Below are positions 43,239 through 52,248 of a stretch of 64,000 nucleotides of DNA, one piece after another. Origin of the DNA: Nocardioides halotolerans DSM 19273. Its GTDB lineage: Bacteria > Actinomycetota > Actinomycetes > Propionibacteriales > Nocardioidaceae. The notes under the pieces are model-generated. The model ran no database searches. It was given only the letters and a program-made list of their open reading frames with translations, and was not told the origin of the DNA. How positions within the stretch are numbered: the first letter of the stretch is position 1; every line of letters starts with the position of its first letter. Where the stretch lies: assembly GCF_000422805.1 (NCBI RefSeq), contig NZ_AUGT01000012.1, positions 1 to 64,000 on the forward strand. Direction: 5' to 3'. The position numbers were made by a program, and so were the translations under genes.

Positions 43239-45029
43239 TCACCCCAGGTAGAGCGCCGCCACGTCGTCCTTGTTCTCGCGCATCACGACGTTGCGCTTGA
43301 GCTTGAGGCTGGGCGTGAGCTGACCGCCCTCCTCGGTCCACTCGTCGGGGAGGATCCGGAACTTGCGGATCGCCTCGGCCTTGGAGACGGCCTTGTTGGC
43401 GTCCTCGACCGCGGCCTCGATGGCGGCGTGCAGGTCCGCGTCGTCGACGAGGGCCTCGATCCTGGCGGACTTGCCGTGCTGCTCGGCCCAGGTGGCGACC
43501 GCCTCGCGGTCGAGGGTGACCAGCGCCGCGATGAAGGGCTGGCCGTCGCCGACGACCAGGCACTGGTCGACGAGGGCGTGGGCGCGGACGCGGTCCTCGA
43601 GGACGGCGGGGGCGACGTTCTTGCCGCCGGCGGTCACGAGGATCTCCTTCTTGCGGCCGGTGATCCGGACGAACCCCTCGTCGTCGACCTCGCCGACGTC
43701 GCCGGTGTGGAACCAGCCGCCGTCCTCGAGCACCTCGGCGGTCGCCTCGTCGTTGCGCCAGTAGCCGGTGAAGACCTGGCCGCCGCGGAAGAGCAGCTCG
43801 CCGTCCTCGGCCACCCGCACGGCGGTGCCGGGGATCGGCCTGCCGACGGTGCCGATCTTGAGGGCGTCGGGCTGGTTGACGGTGAGGGCGGCGGTGGTCT
43901 CGGTGAGGCCGTAGCCCTCGAGCACGGTGACGCCGATGCCGCGGTAGAAGTGGCCGAGCCTGTCACCCAGGGGAGCGCCCCCGGACACGGCGAACTCGCA
44001 GCGGCCGCCGAGCGCCTCGCGGAGCTTGCCGTAGACCAGCCGGGAGAAGACGGCGTGCTGGGCGCGGACGGCCAGCGACGGCTTGCCGCGGTCGAGACCG
44101 CGCGAGTAGGCGATCGCCACCTCGGCAGCCCGGTCGAAGATCGCGCCCCGGCCGTCGGCGGTGGCGCGCTGGGAGGCGGTGTTGAAGACCTTCTCGAAGA
44201 CCCGCGGCACGGCGAGCACGAAGGTCGGGCGGAACGCCTGCAGGTCGGCGACGAGGTTCTTGATGTCCGCGCTGTGGCCCAGGCGCGCTCGCGAGCGGAC
44301 CGCGCCGACCTGGATGATCCGCGCGAACACGTGGGCCAGCGGCAGGAAGAGGAGCGTGGAGGCGTCGTCGGAGTCGAACAGCTCGTGCAGCTCGTCGACG
44401 GCCACACCGAGCTCGACCATGAAGTTGCCGTGGGTGAGCATGCAGCCCTTGGGTCGCCCGGTCGTGCCCGAGGTGTAGATCAGGGTGGCGAGGTCGCCCG
44501 GCCCGGCCGTCGTTCGCCGCTGCTCCAGCGCCTCGTCGGTGATGTCCTGCCCGAGCCGGGTCAGGATGTCGACGGCGTTGTCGGTGATCGACCAGACGTG
44601 GTTGAGCTCGCCGAGCCGGCCGCGGACCTCGGCGACCCGGGCGACGTGATCGGGGGTCTCGGCCACCACGGCGCGCGCGCCGGAGTCCTGGAGGATCCAC
44701 TCGACCTGCTCGGTCGACGACGTCTCGTAGATCGGGACCGTCACGGCGCCCGCGAACCAGATCGCGTAGTCGAGCAGTGTCCACTCGTAGCGGGTCTTGG
44801 AGATCAGCGCGACCCGGTCGCCGGTCTCGATGCCGGCCGCGACCAGGCCCTTGGCGACCGCCACCACCTCGGCGTGGAACTCCGCGGCGGTCACGCCGTC
44901 CCAGCCGTCGGCGCCCCGGCGGCTGAACACCACGTCGGATCCGTGGTCGCGCGCGTTGGTCACGACGTCGTCGGTCACGTTGCCTGTCGCCGGGAGCTCG
45001 AAGGTCGGCGGCGTCGAGTACTCACGCAC
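43239..45029 (-). CDS. Long-chain fatty-acid CoA ligase (FadD15-like)
   Basis: A 596-residue AMP-forming acyl-CoA/ acyl-ACP synthetase activating fatty acids for lipid synthesis or degradation. The P-loop LIYTSGTTGRPKGCMLTHGN, GYGLTETTA, YWRNDEATAEVLEDGGWFHTGDVGEVDDEGF and the C-terminal catalytic lysine region SLKLKRNVVMREN are intact. GTG 45029 (MREYSTPP) is chosen over 45038 because TAACGT ends seven bases upstream, and homologues usually begin M-R-E-x-S/T-x-P. It is transcribed toward the Tad operon. Confidence 0.93.
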   Translation of the reverse strand: MREYSTPPTFELPATGNVTDDVVTNARDHGSDVVFSRRGADGWDGVTAAEFHAEVVAVAKGLVAAGIETGDRVALISKTRYEWTLLDYAIWFAGAVTVPIYETSSTEQVEWILQDSGARAVVAETPDHVARVAEVRGRLGELNHVWSITDNAVDILTRLGQDITDEALEQRRTTAGPGDLATLIYTSGTTGRPKGCMLTHGNFMVELGVAVDELHELFDSDDASTLLFLPLAHVFARIIQVGAVRSRARLGHSADIKNLVADLQAFRPTFVLAVPRVFEKVFNTASQRATADGRGAIFDRAAEVAIAYSRGLDRGKPSLAVRAQHAVFSRLVYGKLREALGGRCEFAVSGGAPLGDRLGHFYRGIGVTVLEGYGLTETTAALTVNQPDALKIGTVGRPIPGTAVRVAEDGELLFRGGQVFTGYWRNDEATAEVLEDGGWFHTGDVGEVDDEGFVRITGRKKEILVTAGGKNVAPAVLEDRVRAHALVDQCLVVGDGQPFIAALVTLDREAVATWAEQHGKSARIEALVDDADLHAAIEAAVEDANKAVSKAEAIRKFRILPDEWTEEGGQLTPSLKLKRNVVMRENKDDVAALYLG

Positions 45030-45185
45030 GTGCGGCACGTTACCGCCGGGTCAGGTGCGGCGGGTTTCCGGTCCGGAGCATCCGGTACGCTCGCTGACCG
45101 GCGATCCGGCCGCTCGTGCGCACTCCCTCGGTAGGGGTCGACGAGGTACGACGGGGTCGGGGAGGACGAGCGCAGGGAGTTCGAG

Positions 45186-45626
45186 ATGGCCGAGCAGACC
45201 ACTTCCTCCATCACCGTCGACGCGCCAGCGTCCGCGGTCATGGACGTGATCGCCGACTTCGACGCCTACCCCCAGTGGGCCAAGGGCGTGACCCGGGCCG
45301 AGACGCGCTCGACGTTCGACGACGGCCGGGCCGAGCAGGTGTTCTTCGCCCTCGACGTCAGCCCCATCAAGGACGAGTACACCCTCGAGTACACCTGGGA
45401 CGGCGACCGCGAGGTCACCTGGACCCTGGTCCAGGGCAAGATGCTGCGCGCCCTCGACGGCGCCTACGGGCTCCGCGACCTGGGCAACGGCAGCACCGAG
45501 GTGACCTACCGGCTCGCGCTCGACGTGTCGATCCCGCTGATCGGCATGCTCAAGCGCAAGGGCGAGAAGATCCTCATCGACACCGCGCTCAAGGGGCTCA
45601 AGAAGCGCGTCGAGTCGCTCGGCTAG
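45186..45626 (+). CDS. SRPBCC (START/polyketide cyclase-like) family protein
   Basis: A 146-residue lipid- or ligand-binding domain protein: SITVDAPASAVMDVIADFDAYPQWAKGV opening and the C-terminal helix with ILIDTALKGLKKRVE fit the SRPBCC fold. ATG 45186 follows GGGAG. It begins an operon with ArsA-type ATPase, a CxxC protein and glucokinase. This small group recurs in actinobacteria. Function unknown. Confidence 0.85.
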   Translation: MAEQTTSSITVDAPASAVMDVIADFDAYPQWAKGVTRAETRSTFDDGRAEQVFFALDVSPIKDEYTLEYTWDGDREVTWTLVQGKMLRALDGAYGLRDLGNGSTEVTYRLALDVSIPLIGMLKRKGEKILIDTALKGLKKRVESLG

Positions 45627-45637
45627 CCCGGCCTCAC

Positions 45638-46837
45638 GTGCGCATCATCCTCTTCACCGGCAAGGGCGGCGTCGGCAAGTCGACCGTCGCCTCGGGCACC
45701 GCTGCGCTCGCAGCGGCCGAGGGTCACCGCACGCTCGTGCTGTCGACCGACGCGGCGCACTCGCTCGCCGACGCCTTCGGCACCCCCGTCGGCGCCGAGC
45801 CGACCGAGGTCGCCGAGAACCTCTTCGTCCAGCAGGTCGACGCCCAGTTGCGCTTCGAGCAGTCGTGGGCCGAGATCCAGGGCTACCTGCTCTCGGTGCT
45901 CGACACGACCGGGATGGACCCGGTGGCTGCCGAGGAGCTGACGGTCATCCCGGGCGCGGAGGAGGTGCTGGCGCTGCTCGAGCTGCGCCTCCACGTGCTC
46001 TCCGACGACTGGGACGTGGTCGTCGTCGACTGCGCCCCGACGGCCGAGACGCTGAGGCTGCTCGCGCTCCCGGAGGCCCTCGGCTGGTACATGCAGCGCG
46101 TCTTCCCCGTCCAGCAGCGCGTCGTGAAGGCCCTGCGGCCGGTCCTGACCCGGGCGGCCGGCGTGCCGATGCCGGGCGGCGGCGTCTTCGAGGCGGTCGA
46201 GCGACTGCACGCCGAGCTCGACGAGGTCCGCACCCTGCTGACCGGGCCCGACGCCAGCGTGCGCATCGTGCTGACTCCCGAGGCCGTCGTCCTGGCGGAG
46301 GCCCGGCGGGCCTACACCACGCTCTCCCTCTTCGGCTACCGCGTCGACGGAGTCGTCGCCAACCGGGTGTTCCCGACCGAGGGTGCCGACGACTGGCGGG
46401 CCGGCTGGGTGATGGCGCAGGACGCCGTCCTCGCCGAGGTCACCCAGTCGTTCGCCGGCCTCCCGCTGTGGCGCTCGGAGTACCTCACCGGCGAGCCGGT
46501 CGGCGTCGCCGCACTCGAGGCGCTCGCCCGCGACCTCTACGACGGCACCGACCCGCTCGCCTCCTCGGGGCTGCGCGGCCCGTTCGAGGTCGTCTCGGTC
46601 CGCTCGGGCGTGCAGCTGCGGCTCCGGCTGCCCTTCGTCACCCGCGACCAGGTCGACCTCGCGCGCAGCGGCGACGACCTGGTGGTCACCGTCGGTTCCT
46701 ACCGCCGCCTGCTGGCCCTCCCCGCGAGCCTGGCCCGCCTCCAGGTGTCCTCCGCCCGGGTCGACGACGAGGGGGTGCTCCGGGTGTCGTTCCAGGACCC
46801 GACCGGCAGCACGGCGACGAAGGAGCGTGCGGGATGA
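45638..46837 (+). CDS. ArsA/Get3-like anion-transporting ATPase
   Basis: A 399-residue ATPase with deviant Walker A GKGGVGKST at residues 7-15, switch regions LSTDAAHSLADAFG and VVVDCAPTAETLRLL, and a C-terminal HSP20-like domain of about 80 residues. The Cys of arsenite ArsA is absent, so arsenite binding is unlikely; a protein- or membrane-targeting role fits better. GTG 45638 lies 12 bp past the SRPBCC stop. Family function in actinobacteria is unsettled. Confidence 0.85.
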   Translation: MRIILFTGKGGVGKSTVASGTAALAAAEGHRTLVLSTDAAHSLADAFGTPVGAEPTEVAENLFVQQVDAQLRFEQSWAEIQGYLLSVLDTTGMDPVAAEELTVIPGAEEVLALLELRLHVLSDDWDVVVVDCAPTAETLRLLALPEALGWYMQRVFPVQQRVVKALRPVLTRAAGVPMPGGGVFEAVERLHAELDEVRTLLTGPDASVRIVLTPEAVVLAEARRAYTTLSLFGYRVDGVVANRVFPTEGADDWRAGWVMAQDAVLAEVTQSFAGLPLWRSEYLTGEPVGVAALEALARDLYDGTDPLASSGLRGPFEVVSVRSGVQLRLRLPFVTRDQVDLARSGDDLVVTVGSYRRLLALPASLARLQVSSARVDDEGVLRVSFQDPTGSTATKERAG

Positions 46838-47169
46838 CCCCGCCCCAGGACGACCCCGTCGGCAACCTCGGCGACGAGGCCTCGAAGCTGCTCGGCGCCC
46901 TGGCCGACTGGGCGGGTGAGCATCTCGGAGACCGGGCGCGGGAGGTCAGCGAGCACCTCGCCACCGGCGGCGCGGAGTGCCTCTACTGCCCGATCTGCCG
47001 CACCGTCCACGCGGTGCGCGGGGCCAGCCCGGAGCTGAAGAGCCAGCTCGCGCAGGCGGCGTCCACCTTCCTCGAGGCCGCGGCCGGGCTCCTCTCGGCG
47101 GCCGCCGCGACGGAGCCGCAGGCGTCGCGCGTGCAGCACATCGACCTCGACGAGGACGACGCCCCATGA
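46834..47169 (+). CDS. Small conserved CxxCxxC protein of the ArsA-glucokinase operon
   Basis: A 111-residue protein with a helical N terminus (NLGDEASKLLGALADWAGEHL) and CLYCPICRTVHAVRG, a likely zinc or redox motif, followed by Ala-rich and acidic residues. It overlaps the ArsA-like gene by 4 bp and the ROK kinase by 4 bp, so all three are translated together. It resembles a Streptomyces/ Nocardioides small domain of unknown function. Confidence 0.75.
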   Translation: MTPPQDDPVGNLGDEASKLLGALADWAGEHLGDRAREVSEHLATGGAECLYCPICRTVHAVRGASPELKSQLAQAASTFLEAAAGLLSAAAATEPQASRVQHIDLDEDDAP

Positions 47170-48107
47170 GCCTCTCGTGCGGCATCGACGTCGGCGGCAC
47201 CAAGATCCTCGGCGGTGTGGTCGACGACGACGGCGCGATCGTGGAGGAGCTGCGGGTCGAGTCGCCCGCCACCGACACCGAGGCGATCGAGAAGGCCATC
47301 GAGCACCTCGTCACCCAGCTGAAGTCGCGCCACGAGATCACCGCGGTCGGCGTCGGGGCTGCCGGCTACATCGACAAGGCGCGGTCGACGGTGATGTTCG
47401 CCCCCAACATCGCCTGGCGCGACGTGGCGCTGAAGGCCGACCTGGAGGCGCGGGTCGGTCTGCCGGTCGTCGTCGAGAACGACGCCAACGCCGCCGCGTG
47501 GGGTGAGTTCACCTTCGGCGCCGGCCACGACGTCGACGACCTGCTCCTGGTCACCGTCGGCACCGGCATCGGCGGCGGCATCGTCCACGACGGCGAGCTG
47601 CTGCGCGGCGCGTTCGGGGTGGGCGCCGAGATCGGCCACATGCGGGTGGTCCCCGACGGCGTCCTGTGCGGTTGCGGCAACCGCGGCTGCTTCGAGCAGT
47701 ACGCCAGCGGCAACGCGCTCGTCCGCGAGGCGCGCGCGGCCGCCCGGGCGGGATCGCTGCTCGCGCAGGCGCTGGTCGACCGCGCCGGCGGCGACGCCGA
47801 CGAGATCACCGGCCCGCTCATCACCGAGGCGGCGCGCAGCGGCGACCCGTTCGCGGTCGAGCAGCTGGCCGCGCTGGGTCGCTGGCTCGGCGAGGGCATC
47901 GCCTCGCTGACGGCCGTCCTCGACCCCGCGGTCGTGGTGATCGGCGGCGGCGTGGGGGAGGCCGGCGACCTGCTGCTCACACCGGTGCGGGCGGCGTTCC
48001 AGTCCCAGCTGACCGGGCGCGGGCACCGGCCCGTGCTCGAGATCCGCAAGGCGCGGCTCGGCAACCGCGCCGGGCTGATCGGTGCGGCCGACCTGGCGCG
48101 GCGATGA
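47166..48107 (+). CDS. ROK family glucokinase
   Basis: A 313-residue sugar kinase with GIDVGGTKILGG (ATP phosphate), VVENDANAAAWGEFTFGAG (active-site Asp), the zinc motif CGCGNRGCFEQYASG (CxCGxxGCxE) and GAEIGHMRVV (His ligand). It most likely phosphorylates glucose to enter glycolysis. ATG 47166 overlaps the preceding stop. Confidence 0.9.
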   Translation: MSLSCGIDVGGTKILGGVVDDDGAIVEELRVESPATDTEAIEKAIEHLVTQLKSRHEITAVGVGAAGYIDKARSTVMFAPNIAWRDVALKADLEARVGLPVVVENDANAAAWGEFTFGAGHDVDDLLLVTVGTGIGGGIVHDGELLRGAFGVGAEIGHMRVVPDGVLCGCGNRGCFEQYASGNALVREARAAARAGSLLAQALVDRAGGDADEITGPLITEAARSGDPFAVEQLAALGRWLGEGIASLTAVLDPAVVVIGGGVGEAGDLLLTPVRAAFQSQLTGRGHRPVLEIRKARLGNRAGLIGAADLARR

Positions 48108-48132
48108 GCGCCGGGTGAGGTAGACAAGCACC

Positions 48133-49254
48133 GTGTCCGATCGCTCCACGCGCGCCGCCACCCGGGCCAGCCGACGGGCGCGGGTCAACCTCTGGGACCC
48201 GCTCACCATCGGCATCGACATCGGCGGCACCAAGATCCTCGCCGGCGTCGTCGACTCGAGCGGCAGCGTGGTCGAGCTGCGCCGCCGGCCGACCCTGGGC
48301 CACGACATCGTCGGGGTCGAGAACACCATCGTCGAGCTCGTCCACGAGCTGCAACAGCTCTACGACGTGGCCGCGGTCGGCATCGGCGCCGCCGGGTTCG
48401 TCGACGCGAGCCGGTCGACGGTGATGTTCTCGCCGCACCTCGCCTGGCGCGACGAGCCCCTGCGCGCCCGGGTGTCCGACCGGTTGACGATCCCGGTTGT
48501 CGTCGACAACGACGCCAACACCACGGCCCTCGGCGAGAGCCGGTTCGGCGCCGGCGTCGGGCACCGCTTCGTCCTCTGCGTCACGCTCGGCACCGGCATC
48601 GGCGGCGCGATCGTCCTCGACGGCCGCGTCTACCGCGGCGCCAACGGGATGGCCGGCGAGTTCGGCCACATGCAGGTGGTCCCCGACGGGCACCGCTGCC
48701 CGTGCGGCAACCGCGGCTGCTGGGAGCAGTACGCCTCGGGCAACGCCCTCGAGCGCGAGGCCCGCGAGCTCATCGTCGCGCGGTCGCCGGTCGCCCACCG
48801 GCTCGCCGAGATCTGTGACGGCGACCCGGCGAGGCTCAGCGGACCCCAGGTCACCGACGCGGCCCGCGAGGGAGATCCGCTCTCGATCGAGCTGCTCGCC
48901 GACGTGGGCCGCTGGCTCGGCACCGGCCTGGCCGGCCTCGTGGCGGCGTTCGACCCCAGCTGCGTGATCGTCGGCGGCGGCGTCTCCGACGCCGGCGACC
49001 TCCTCCTCGAGCCGACCCGCGACTCGATGGTGCGGCACCTGGTCGGCCGCGGTTACCGCGCCGAGCCGCCGGTCCTGCTGGCGCGGCTCGGCCCGCAGGC
49101 CGGGTTCATCGGTGCCGCCGACATGGCGCGCTCGGCCGCGCGGCGTTCGCGCCGGGCCGACCGCCGGCGTGCCCGCCAGCTCGAGCGCCAGCAGCTGCGC
49201 CAGCAGCTCCGCGAGCAGCGCGGCGAGGGCTGGTTCCGCCGCCCGGCCCCCTAG
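48133..49254 (+). CDS. Second ROK family sugar kinase
   Basis: A 373-residue paralogue of the preceding glucokinase, with GIDIGGTKILAGVVDSSGS, VVDNDANTTALGESRFGAG, CPCGNRGCWEQYASG and EFGHMQVV. It has an N-terminal extension (about 25 residues) and an unusual C terminus of about 45 Arg/Gln-rich residues (RSRRADRRRARQLERQQLRQQLREQ). The highly similar motif sets suggest gene duplication, with diverged sugar range possible. GTG 48133 lies 25 bp after the first kinase. Confidence 0.85.
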   Translation: MSDRSTRAATRASRRARVNLWDPLTIGIDIGGTKILAGVVDSSGSVVELRRRPTLGHDIVGVENTIVELVHELQQLYDVAAVGIGAAGFVDASRSTVMFSPHLAWRDEPLRARVSDRLTIPVVVDNDANTTALGESRFGAGVGHRFVLCVTLGTGIGGAIVLDGRVYRGANGMAGEFGHMQVVPDGHRCPCGNRGCWEQYASGNALEREARELIVARSPVAHRLAEICDGDPARLSGPQVTDAAREGDPLSIELLADVGRWLGTGLAGLVAAFDPSCVIVGGGVSDAGDLLLEPTRDSMVRHLVGRGYRAEPPVLLARLGPQAGFIGAADMARSAARRSRRADRRRARQLERQQLRQQLREQRGEGWFRRPAP

Positions 49255-49263
49255 CGGCGGCGG

Positions 49264-49707
49264 CTAGAGGCGGGCCCCGTCGTCCCAGGGGTCGATGTCG
49301 GTGCTGCGCGGCATGTTGACGACGAGGTAGACGAACCCGCCGATGAACGCCGCCACCAGCAGGTAGCCCAGCCACGGAGCGAGGTGGACGCCGAGCACCA
49401 GGCACACGAGCAGGACGCTCGGCGACCCGAAGAGCCCGGCCCACGCCAGCGCCCGGTCGGGCGGGAGCTTGGGCAGCGGCGGTGGCGTCGGCGGCACGAA
49501 GTCGTCGAGCTCGTCGTCGACGGCCGCCTCCGGCTGGGGAAGCGGCCGGAACAGCCGCTGCAGCCCCGCGCTGCCCGCCGCGTCGTAGCCCTGCCGGTCG
49601 TCGGGGTCGACGACCGGGTCGGCGACGGGCTCGTCGTCGAGGGCGGCTCGCTCGCCGTAGTTGTCGACGATGGCGCGCCAGGCGTCCTCGTCGCTGTCGC
49701 GCTGCAC
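49264..49707 (-). CDS. Small hypothetical membrane protein
   Basis: A 147-residue protein: acidic, proline-rich N-terminal part (about 1-85, DDEPVADPVVDPDDRQ and FVPPTPPPLPKLPPDR) then two hydrophobic helices (about 88-108 and 112-132). GTG 49707 is supported by TAGGCT seven bases upstream; the longer 170-aa frame is less likely. It is convergent with the kinase and divergent from PlsC-like gene. No family recognised. Confidence 0.65.
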   Translation of the reverse strand: MQRDSDEDAWRAIVDNYGERAALDDEPVADPVVDPDDRQGYDAAGSAGLQRLFRPLPQPEAAVDDELDDFVPPTPPPLPKLPPDRALAWAGLFGSPSVLLVCLVLGVHLAPWLGYLLVAAFIGGFVYLVVNMPRSTDIDPWDDGARL

Positions 49708-49793
49708 GGGACCGAGCCTACGCCGGTTGCGGAGGGGGTTAGAGTCTGGCCGACGGGCAGTCCCGTTGGCAGTCATTGTGGGAGGTCAGCGGA

Positions 49794-50546
49794 GTGTTCT
49801 ACTGGTTCCTCAAGTGGGTGGCTCTCGGACCGGTCCTCCGGCTCGTCTTCCGGCCGCAGATCAGCGGCGCCGAGAACGTGCCGGCGTCGGGACCGGCGAT
49901 CCTCGCCAGCAACCACCTCTCCTACGCCGACTGGCTGTTCATGCCGCTGACGCTGCCGCGCCGGGTCACCTTCGTGGCGAAGGCGGAGTACTTCAACACC
50001 CCGGGCATCAAGGGCTGGTTCCAGAAGAAGTTCTTCTCCGGCGCCGGCCAGGTGCCGATCGACCGCTCCGGCGCCAGCGCTGCCGAGGGCGCGCTCTCGG
50101 CGGCCAAGCGCATCCTCACCGAGGAGGGCGACCTCTTCGGGATCTACCCCGAGGGCACCCGCTCCCACGACGGCAAGCTCTACCGCGGCAAGACCGGCGT
50201 CGCCCGGCTCGCGCTCGAGTGCAAGGTGCCGGTGATCCCGGTGGCCGTGGTTGGCACCGACGTCGTGGCGCCGCCCGGCCAGACCTTCGGCAAGTTCACC
50301 CGGCCGATCGTGCGCTTCGGCAAGCCCCTCGACTTCTCGCGCTACGAGGGCATGGAGAACGACCGCTACATCCTGCGCTCGATCACAGACGAGATCATGT
50401 ACGAGATCATGCGCCTCTCCGGCCAGGAGTACGTCGACATGTACGCCAACCGCGCCAAGGAGGAGCAGAAGAAGGCCGCCGAGGCGGCCGAGACCGCCGC
50501 GGAGTCCGAGGCGGTGCTCGACGAGCTGAACCAGAAGGCGTCGTAG
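49794..50546 (+). CDS. 1-acylglycerol-3-phosphate acyltransferase (PlsC-like)
   Basis: A 250-residue membrane-associated acyltransferase of phospholipid synthesis. The HX4D motif NHLSYAD (His41, Asp46), FFSGAGQVPIDRS, the substrate-binding EGTRS (YPEGTRSHDG) and VPVIPVAVVG are intact. GTG 49794 follows GGAGG by eight bases. It lies upstream of a sensor kinase gene by 8 bp. Confidence 0.9.
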   Translation: MFYWFLKWVALGPVLRLVFRPQISGAENVPASGPAILASNHLSYADWLFMPLTLPRRVTFVAKAEYFNTPGIKGWFQKKFFSGAGQVPIDRSGASAAEGALSAAKRILTEEGDLFGIYPEGTRSHDGKLYRGKTGVARLALECKVPVIPVAVVGTDVVAPPGQTFGKFTRPIVRFGKPLDFSRYEGMENDRYILRSITDEIMYEIMRLSGQEYVDMYANRAKEEQKKAAEAAETAAESEAVLDELNQKAS

Positions 50547-50554
50547 CGCTGGCC

Positions 50555-51715
50555 GTGCCCGGGGTGCCCGCGCCGGTCCGACGGGCCGCGACGTGGTGGT
50601 TCGGCCCGCGCGGCACCGTCGAGGACCGGCTGTTCTCGTGGCTCGCCGTGCTCCGGGTGGTGCTGCTGGCGCACGCGATCGCGCTCAACGTCTACCGCCG
50701 CGACAACTTCGTGCACCCGCTCGGCGGCGCGGCCTGCCTGGCCGCGATGGCGGCGTGGACGGCGTTCGCGATCTGGGCCTACGACGACCGCACGCGCCGG
50801 GAGCCGTGGCTCCTCGGCGCCGACCTGGCGACGGCGGTCGGCGCGGTCCTGCTCTCGCCGGTGCTCAAGGGCGACGGTCTGTCGGCCACCGTGCCGGCGT
50901 ACTGGGTGATGGGCGCGCTGCTGGCGTGGGCGATCCACTGGTACTGGCTCGGCGGCCTGGCGGCCGGGGTCTGCATCACCGTGTCGGACCTGTCGATCCG
51001 CCAGCACGTCACCCAGGCCAACTACGGCAACGCCTTCCTGCTGCTGATCGGCGGGCCGATCGTGGGGTTCGCGGTCGAGTCGCTGCGGCGGATGGCCGAG
51101 GAGCGCGACCGCGCCCAGCGTGACGCGGCGGCTGCGGCCGAGCGGGCGCGGCTCGCCCGGGCGGTGCACGACGGGGTGCTCCAGGTGCTCGGGCTCGTGC
51201 AGCGGCGGGGCGCCGAGCTCGGCGGCGACGCGGCCGAGCTCGGCCGGCTGGCCGGCGAGCAGGAGGTGGTGCTGCGCACCCTGATCCGCGAGCAGGACCA
51301 GGTCGCGCCCGGTGCGGCCGGCACCACCGACCTCGCGGCCGCGCTGGTGCACCTCGAGAGCCGCCCGGGGGTCCAGGTCGTGACGTCGGGCGCCGTCGAG
51401 GTCGCGGCCGAGGTCGCCACGGAGCTGGTGGCCGTGGTCGCCGCCTGCCTCGACAACGTCGCCCGGCACGTCGGGCCGGGCGCGCCCGCCTGGGTGCTGG
51501 TGGAGGGGTTCGCCGACCGGGTCGAGATCTCGGTGCGCGACGAGGGGCCGGGCATCCCGGAGGGTCGCCTCGAGCGGGCGGCAGCCGACGGCCGGCTGGG
51601 CGTGAGCCAGTCGATCCGCGGGCGGATCGCGGACCTCGGCGGCGAGGCGCGGCTCACCACGGGCGCCGAGGGCACCGAGTGGGAGCTCAGCGTGCCGCGG
51701 GTCGAGGCACCGTGA
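50555..51715 (+). CDS. macS: MacS-like sensor histidine kinase
   Basis: A 386-residue kinase with about five hydrophobic helices (residues 30-170), then RLARAVHDGVLQVLG with phosphorylatable His205, CLDNVARHVGPGAPAW (N box) and VRDEGPGIPEGRLER (G box). It resembles the MacS kinase of Streptomyces, which is coupled to the NarL-type regulator MacR and controls cell-surface proteins. The start is uncertain: GTG 50555 lacks a good ribosome site, and GTG 50561 or CTG 50549 are options. Its partner gene follows after one small gene. Confidence 0.82.
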   Translation: MPGVPAPVRRAATWWFGPRGTVEDRLFSWLAVLRVVLLAHAIALNVYRRDNFVHPLGGAACLAAMAAWTAFAIWAYDDRTRREPWLLGADLATAVGAVLLSPVLKGDGLSATVPAYWVMGALLAWAIHWYWLGGLAAGVCITVSDLSIRQHVTQANYGNAFLLLIGGPIVGFAVESLRRMAEERDRAQRDAAAAAERARLARAVHDGVLQVLGLVQRRGAELGGDAAELGRLAGEQEVVLRTLIREQDQVAPGAAGTTDLAAALVHLESRPGVQVVTSGAVEVAAEVATELVAVVAACLDNVARHVGPGAPAWVLVEGFADRVEISVRDEGPGIPEGRLERAAADGRLGVSQSIRGRIADLGGEARLTTGAEGTEWELSVPRVEAP

Positions 51716-52227
51716 CCATCCACTCCGACCACCCCTTCGCGGACCCCGACCCCGACCCCGCCCGCCGGCTGCGGGGCCGGATCGGCGGCGCGGCCACGCT
51801 GTGGACGGCCGGCAGCGGGGCCGACCGCGCCGGTCTCACCCTCACCTCGGTGCTGGTCGTGCTCGGCGAGCCGGCCCGCGTGCTCGGGTTGGTCGACCCC
51901 GACTCCGACCTCGCCGACGCCGTCGCCGAGACCGGGCGGGCCGTCGTACAGCTGCTGGGGTGGCCCGACCGCGACCTGGCCGAGGGCTTCGCCGGTACCG
52001 CGCCCGCGCCGGGCGGGGTGTTCCGCCAGGCGGAGTTCGCGGACACCGAGTGGGGGCCGCGGCTCGCCCACGCGACGAGCTGGGCCGGCGTACGCCTCGA
52101 GACGAGCAGCGAGGTCGGCTGGTCGCGGCTGCTGACCTGCACCGTCGACCACGTCGAGGTCGGCGACGATCTCGACCCGCTGGGGCACCGGCGGGGGAGG
52201 TGGGTCCGGCTCGGCCAGGGCGTCTAG
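51712..52227 (+). CDS. Flavin reductase-like (FMN-binding split barrel) protein
   Basis: A 171-residue protein: ATLWTAGSGADRAGLTLTSVLVVLGEPARVLGLVDPDSDLADAV and the SWAGVRLETSSEVGWSRLLTCTVDHVEVGD region match the FMN-binding reductase fold. It lies between the sensor kinase and its regulator, and its GTG overlaps the kinase stop by 4 bp. This gene order is shared in several actinobacteria. It may provide a redox input, but that is speculative. Confidence 0.75.
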   Translation: MTIHSDHPFADPDPDPARRLRGRIGGAATLWTAGSGADRAGLTLTSVLVVLGEPARVLGLVDPDSDLADAVAETGRAVVQLLGWPDRDLAEGFAGTAPAPGGVFRQAEFADTEWGPRLAHATSWAGVRLETSSEVGWSRLLTCTVDHVEVGDDLDPLGHRRGRWVRLGQGV

Positions 52228-52248
52228 GGCGTGCCCTAGGGTCCCGAT

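Noticed and set aside
45638..46837. Arsenite-exporting ATPase in an ars operon
   Set aside because: The metal-binding cysteines of arsenic ArsA are missing and no arsB, arsC or arsR is adjacent.
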